DNA of 64,000 nt. Origin: 39-52-133 sp035531075. Its GTDB lineage: Bacteria; Pseudomonadota; Gammaproteobacteria; Burkholderiales; Gallionellaceae. Under the pieces are notes generated by a model that searched no databases, was not told where the DNA came from, and saw only the letters and a list, made by a program, of their open reading frames with translations. The DNA lies in contig DATKTO010000007.1 of the NCBI GenBank assembly GCA_035531075.1, positions 124,001 through 188,000 of the forward strand, read 5' to 3'. The stretch's first letter is position 1; every line of letters starts with the position of its first letter. A program made the position numbers and the translations under genes. Shown here piece by piece: positions 61,207 to 64,000 of the stretch.

Positions 61207-62592
61207 ATGTTGAAGAAAATTTTTGCATTCGTGCTGTTCGGATTGTTTGCACAATCGCTTGCCGCAAAGGACTTGCCTGATTTCACCACCCTGGTTGAAA
61301 AACAGGGCGCTGCGGTGGTGAATGTGAGCACTACTCAAATGGTTCAAGGCGTCCAGGGCGTGCCACCTATTCCAGGTTTGCCCGAGGGCGATCCGCTGGC
61401 CGAATTATTCCGCCGCTTCGGTTCACCCATGCCACGTGAGCAGGAAACCCACTCCCTGGGATCGGGTTTTATTATCAGTGCGGATGGCTACATCCTGACC
61501 AATGCGCATGTCGTGGATGCGGCCGACAAGATCACCGTGCGCTTGACGGATCAGCGCGAGTTTAAGGCCAGGGTAATTGGTGCGGACAGGCGCACCGATG
61601 TGGCACTGCTCAAGATCGAGGCGACGGGATTGCCCAAGGTCACTCAGGGAGATCCGGCGATACTTCGAGTCGGTGAGTGGGTACTGGCAATCGGGTCCCC
61701 CTTCGGTTTTGACAGCAGCGTGACTGCGGGCATCGTCAGCGGCAAGGGACGTTCCCTGCAACAGGAAAATTTTGTGCCATTTATTCAGACTGACGTGGCA
61801 ATCAACCCCGGTAATTCGGGCGGGCCTCTGTTCAACATGAAAGGCGAGGTAGTCGGTATTAATTCGCAGATATACAGCCGCTCCGGTGGCTACATGGGAC
61901 TTTCCTTTGCCATACCGATCGATGTGGCGATGGAGGTTGCCAATCAGTTGCGCGCTTCCGGGAAAGTGACGCGCGGCCGTATCGGCGTCGTCATTCAGGA
62001 GGTCACACAGGAATTGGCCGAGTCGTTCGGCCTGCATAAAATATCAGGCGCACTGATTTCAGCCGTGGAAAAAGGCGGGCCGGCAGACAAGGCCGGCATA
62101 CAGGCCAGCGACGTGATCCTCAAGTTTGATGGAAAAGTGGTTGACGTGTCCAGGGATCTGCCGCGTATGGTTGCTGGCACCCAGCCCGGCAGCAAGGTTG
62201 CGGTGCAACTGTGGCGCAAGGGCGCGACCAAAGAGGTGAATTTGACTGTCGCTGAAATGCCCGGGGATGGACGGACCGTGCGTGCCGCTAAAGTTGACTC
62301 TTCCGGAGAGCAGGTTGCGCGACTCGGTATCGCTGTCGTTGAGTTGACCGAGGAGCAGACAAAACAACTGGAAATAGAAGGCGGTTTGCTGATTGAAGAG
62401 GTGAGAGGCGGCAATGTACGCGGTGAACTGCAGCGCGGAGACATTATTCTCGACCTCAACAATACGCCGATCGTCAGCGTAGAGCAGTTAAACAGCGTGC
62501 TGAAGGCAATCCCCAAGGCGCGTAATGTGGCTTTGCGGGTGCGCCGCGGCGAAGCTATCTCTTATATCGCCATCAAGCTCGATGAAAAGTAA
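61207..62592 (+). CDS. mucD: periplasmic serine protease DegP/MucD
   Basis: A 461-residue HtrA protease/chaperone. Signal peptide FAFVLFGLFAQSLA; protease domain with His in LTNAHVVDAADK, Asp in RRTDVALLKIE and Ser in NPGNSGGPLF; PDZ1 about 265-355, PDZ2 about 370-460. ATG 61207 with an AAGGG ribosome site is preferred over the open frame from 61165. It degrades misfolded periplasmic proteins as a sigma-E output. Confidence 0.93.
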   Translation: MLKKIFAFVLFGLFAQSLAAKDLPDFTTLVEKQGAAVVNVSTTQMVQGVQGVPPIPGLPEGDPLAELFRRFGSPMPREQETHSLGSGFIISADGYILTNAHVVDAADKITVRLTDQREFKARVIGADRRTDVALLKIEATGLPKVTQGDPAILRVGEWVLAIGSPFGFDSSVTAGIVSGKGRSLQQENFVPFIQTDVAINPGNSGGPLFNMKGEVVGINSQIYSRSGGYMGLSFAIPIDVAMEVANQLRASGKVTRGRIGVVIQEVTQELAESFGLHKISGALISAVEKGGPADKAGIQASDVILKFDGKVVDVSRDLPRMVAGTQPGSKVAVQLWRKGATKEVNLTVAEMPGDGRTVRAAKVDSSGEQVARLGIAVVELTEEQTKQLEIEGGLLIEEVRGGNVRGELQRGDIILDLNNTPIVSVEQLNSVLKAIPKARNVALRVRRGEAISYIAIKLDEK

Positions 62593-62823
62593 GGAGTTCC
62601 TGTAAAGCGGCCTGTGCGGCCAGCCAGTCTGTCGTGGCAATGGCATCTCGAAGTATCGACAGGCTCCCCGGCGCTGCAACACAATGCAAGTAGCAGCTAA
62701 TCCCGTCAAAATCGGCTAGAATTCGCCCTTTGCGAATAACTGCCGGAATTGGCGGGATTTTCTTTTGAAGCGCCAGTGCGGAACCAGTTTTGCTAGTACC
62801 TTCTTTTGGACAACATTAACTTG
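62593..62823. other. intergenic region before lepA
   Basis: No gene seen. It carries the presumed lepA promoter; no clear terminator for mucD was found, so read-through is possible. Confidence 0.4.
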
Positions 62824-64000
62824 ATGCAATATATCCGTAATTTCTCCATCATCGCCCATATCGACCACGGCAAATCCACCCTGGCTGATCGTATCATTCA
62901 ACTCTGTGGGGGGCTGTCTGATCGCGAGATGGAGGCGCAGGTACTCGACTCCATGGATATCGAACGCGAGCGCGGCATCACCATCAAGGCGCAGACGGCA
63001 GCATTGAACTACAAGGCGCGCGATGGGCATATCTACAATCTGAATTTGATCGACACACCTGGGCATGTGGACTTCTCCTACGAGGTGTCCCGTTCCCTGT
63101 CCGCCTGTGAAGGCGCACTGCTGGTGGTGGATGCTGCACAGGGCGTGGAAGCGCAGACCGTTGCCAACTGCTACACCGCGCTGGATCTCGGCGTCGAAGT
63201 GGTGCCGGTCATCAACAAAATCGACCTGCCATCGGCCAATCCTGAAAACGCCATACTGGAAATCGAGGAAGTGATCGGCATCGATGCCCAGGATGCGGTG
63301 CGTTGTTCCGCCAAGAGCGGCTTGGGCGTGGAAGATGTGATTGAAGCAATCATTGCAAAAATACCGTCACCCAAGGGTGACCCGTCAGCGCCGTTGCAGG
63401 CCCTGATTATCGATTCATGGTACGACAACTATGTCGGCGTGGTGATGCTCGTGCGCATTGTAAATGGCACGCTCAAGCCCAAGGATAAAATCATGTTTAT
63501 GGCTACGGGTGCGCAACACCTGACCGAACATATCGGCGTATTCACGCCCAAGTCTCAGCCACGCGAAGCGCTCACTGCCGGGCAGGTCGGATTTGTCATC
63601 GCCGGCATCAAGGAGCTGAAAGACGCCAAGGTGGGCGATACCATTACCTTGCAGGCACATCCTTCTGCAATTGCGCTGCCGGGCTTCAAAGAGGTGCAGC
63701 CTCAGGTGTTTGCCGGACTGTTCCCGGTTGAGTCCAATCAATACGAAGCGCTGCGTGACTCGCTGGAAAAGCTCAAGCTTAACGATGCGTCATTGCAGTA
63801 CGCGCCCGAGGTATCTCAGGCGCTGGGCTTCGGTTTCCGCTGCGGCTTCCTCGGCCTCTTGCACATGGAAATCGTGCAGGAGCGTCTTGAGCGCGAGTTC
63901 GATATGGACCTGATCACCACCGCACCCACCGTTATCTACGAGGTGGTGATGCGCGATGGCACAATATTGCAGGTGGATAACCCGTCGAAGATGCCCGATG
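62824..64000 (+). CDS. lepA: elongation factor 4, 5' part (3' end outside window)
   Basis: The first 392 codons of LepA/EF4, a translational GTPase that back-translocates ribosomes. G1 AHIDHGKST, G2 ERGITIKAQ, G3 DTPGHVDFSYEV, G4 NKIDLPSA, G5 SAKSGLGVED, then domain II (GVVMLVRIVNGTLKPKDKI) and domain III with LGFGFRCGFLGLLHMEI. The ATG is the only start fitting the universal MQYIRNFSIIAHIDHG. It follows mucD as in many proteobacteria; the frame runs off the window. Confidence 0.96.
   Translation, partial: MQYIRNFSIIAHIDHGKSTLADRIIQLCGGLSDREMEAQVLDSMDIERERGITIKAQTAALNYKARDGHIYNLNLIDTPGHVDFSYEVSRSLSACEGALLVVDAAQGVEAQTVANCYTALDLGVEVVPVINKIDLPSANPENAILEIEEVIGIDAQDAVRCSAKSGLGVEDVIEAIIAKIPSPKGDPSAPLQALIIDSWYDNYVGVVMLVRIVNGTLKPKDKIMFMATGAQHLTEHIGVFTPKSQPREALTAGQVGFVIAGIKELKDAKVGDTITLQAHPSAIALPGFKEVQPQVFAGLFPVESNQYEALRDSLEKLKLNDASLQYAPEVSQALGFGFRCGFLGLLHMEIVQERLEREFDMDLITTAPTVIYEVVMRDGTILQVDNPSKMPD

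Overview
The window looks like chromosomal DNA of a beta-proteobacterium, most likely of the Nitrosomonadales and close to the iron-oxidising Gallionellaceae. This rests on gene order and protein character: ffs-dnaX-ybaB-recR, ygfX next to nadB, and rpoE-rseA-mucB-rseC-mucD-lepA. No rRNA or tRNA was recognised, so the taxonomic call is inference.

Layout. 1-3269: trehalose block, with the 3' part of otsA, then otsB and a GH15 glycosidase, all overlapping. 3270-4852: an nhaA remnant and a Na+/Ca2+ exchanger. 5037-9357: an arsenic operon of arsR, a PF03773 permease, a mini-thioredoxin, a Cys-tailed small protein, arsC, an OsmC-like protein and ACR3. Three different palindromic repeats sit in its spacers. 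9533-10548: a two-gene phage CI/CII-like switch with paired operators and no other phage genes. 11079-15385: a conserved hypothetical, a DgkA-like kinase, a zinc CDF exporter, a KimA-like APC transporter and a zinc-ribbon membrane protein. 15741-18376: a periplasmic binding protein overlapping a PAS-GGDEF diguanylate cyclase. 18406-23966 (minus): an HDAC-family deacetylase, a Pat-type lysine acetyltransferase and an SbmA/YddA-like ABC exporter. 24160-29005: TetR plus an RND efflux pair whose adaptor lacks the alpha-hairpin. 29126-32764 (minus): an OmpA-like protein with two OmpA domains, and a HupE/UreJ-like protein with a TPR partner. 33019-36889: a kinase-HDOD-GAF protein and a rhodanese/MBL protein whose catalytic residues are replaced. 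36983-44772: a methyltransferase, an RDD protein with a pilin-like tail, DUF1853, RutE, TetR with an 18-bp palindrome, an alpha/beta hydrolase, a glutaredoxin-type ArsC, RbgA and two small hypotheticals. 44773-45469: a non-coding stretch with DnaA-box-like sites and an 11-bp inverted repeat. 45470-49380: a lone molybdopterin oxidoreductase and class I fumarase. 49393-53293: 4.5S RNA, dnaX, ybaB, recR, rluB. 53395-56779: a cyclase-domain/PEGA protein, a TPR lipoprotein, a membrane Ser/Thr kinase and YgfX. 56816-64000: nadB (minus), then rpoE-rseA-mucB-rseC-mucD and the 5' part of lepA.

How it fits together. The housekeeping parts are conventional: envelope stress, replication/repair and translation. 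The accessory interest lies in signalling and stress: arsenic resistance with an atypical ArsR, two Ser/Thr kinases in unusual settings, a diguanylate cyclase paired with a binding protein, and a lysine acetyltransferase/deacetylase pair. I found no CRISPR array, no intact insertion sequence and no canonical defence island. The most unusual protein architectures are the RDD-pilin fusion, the kinase-HDOD-GAF protein and the catalytically degenerate rhodanese/MBL protein.
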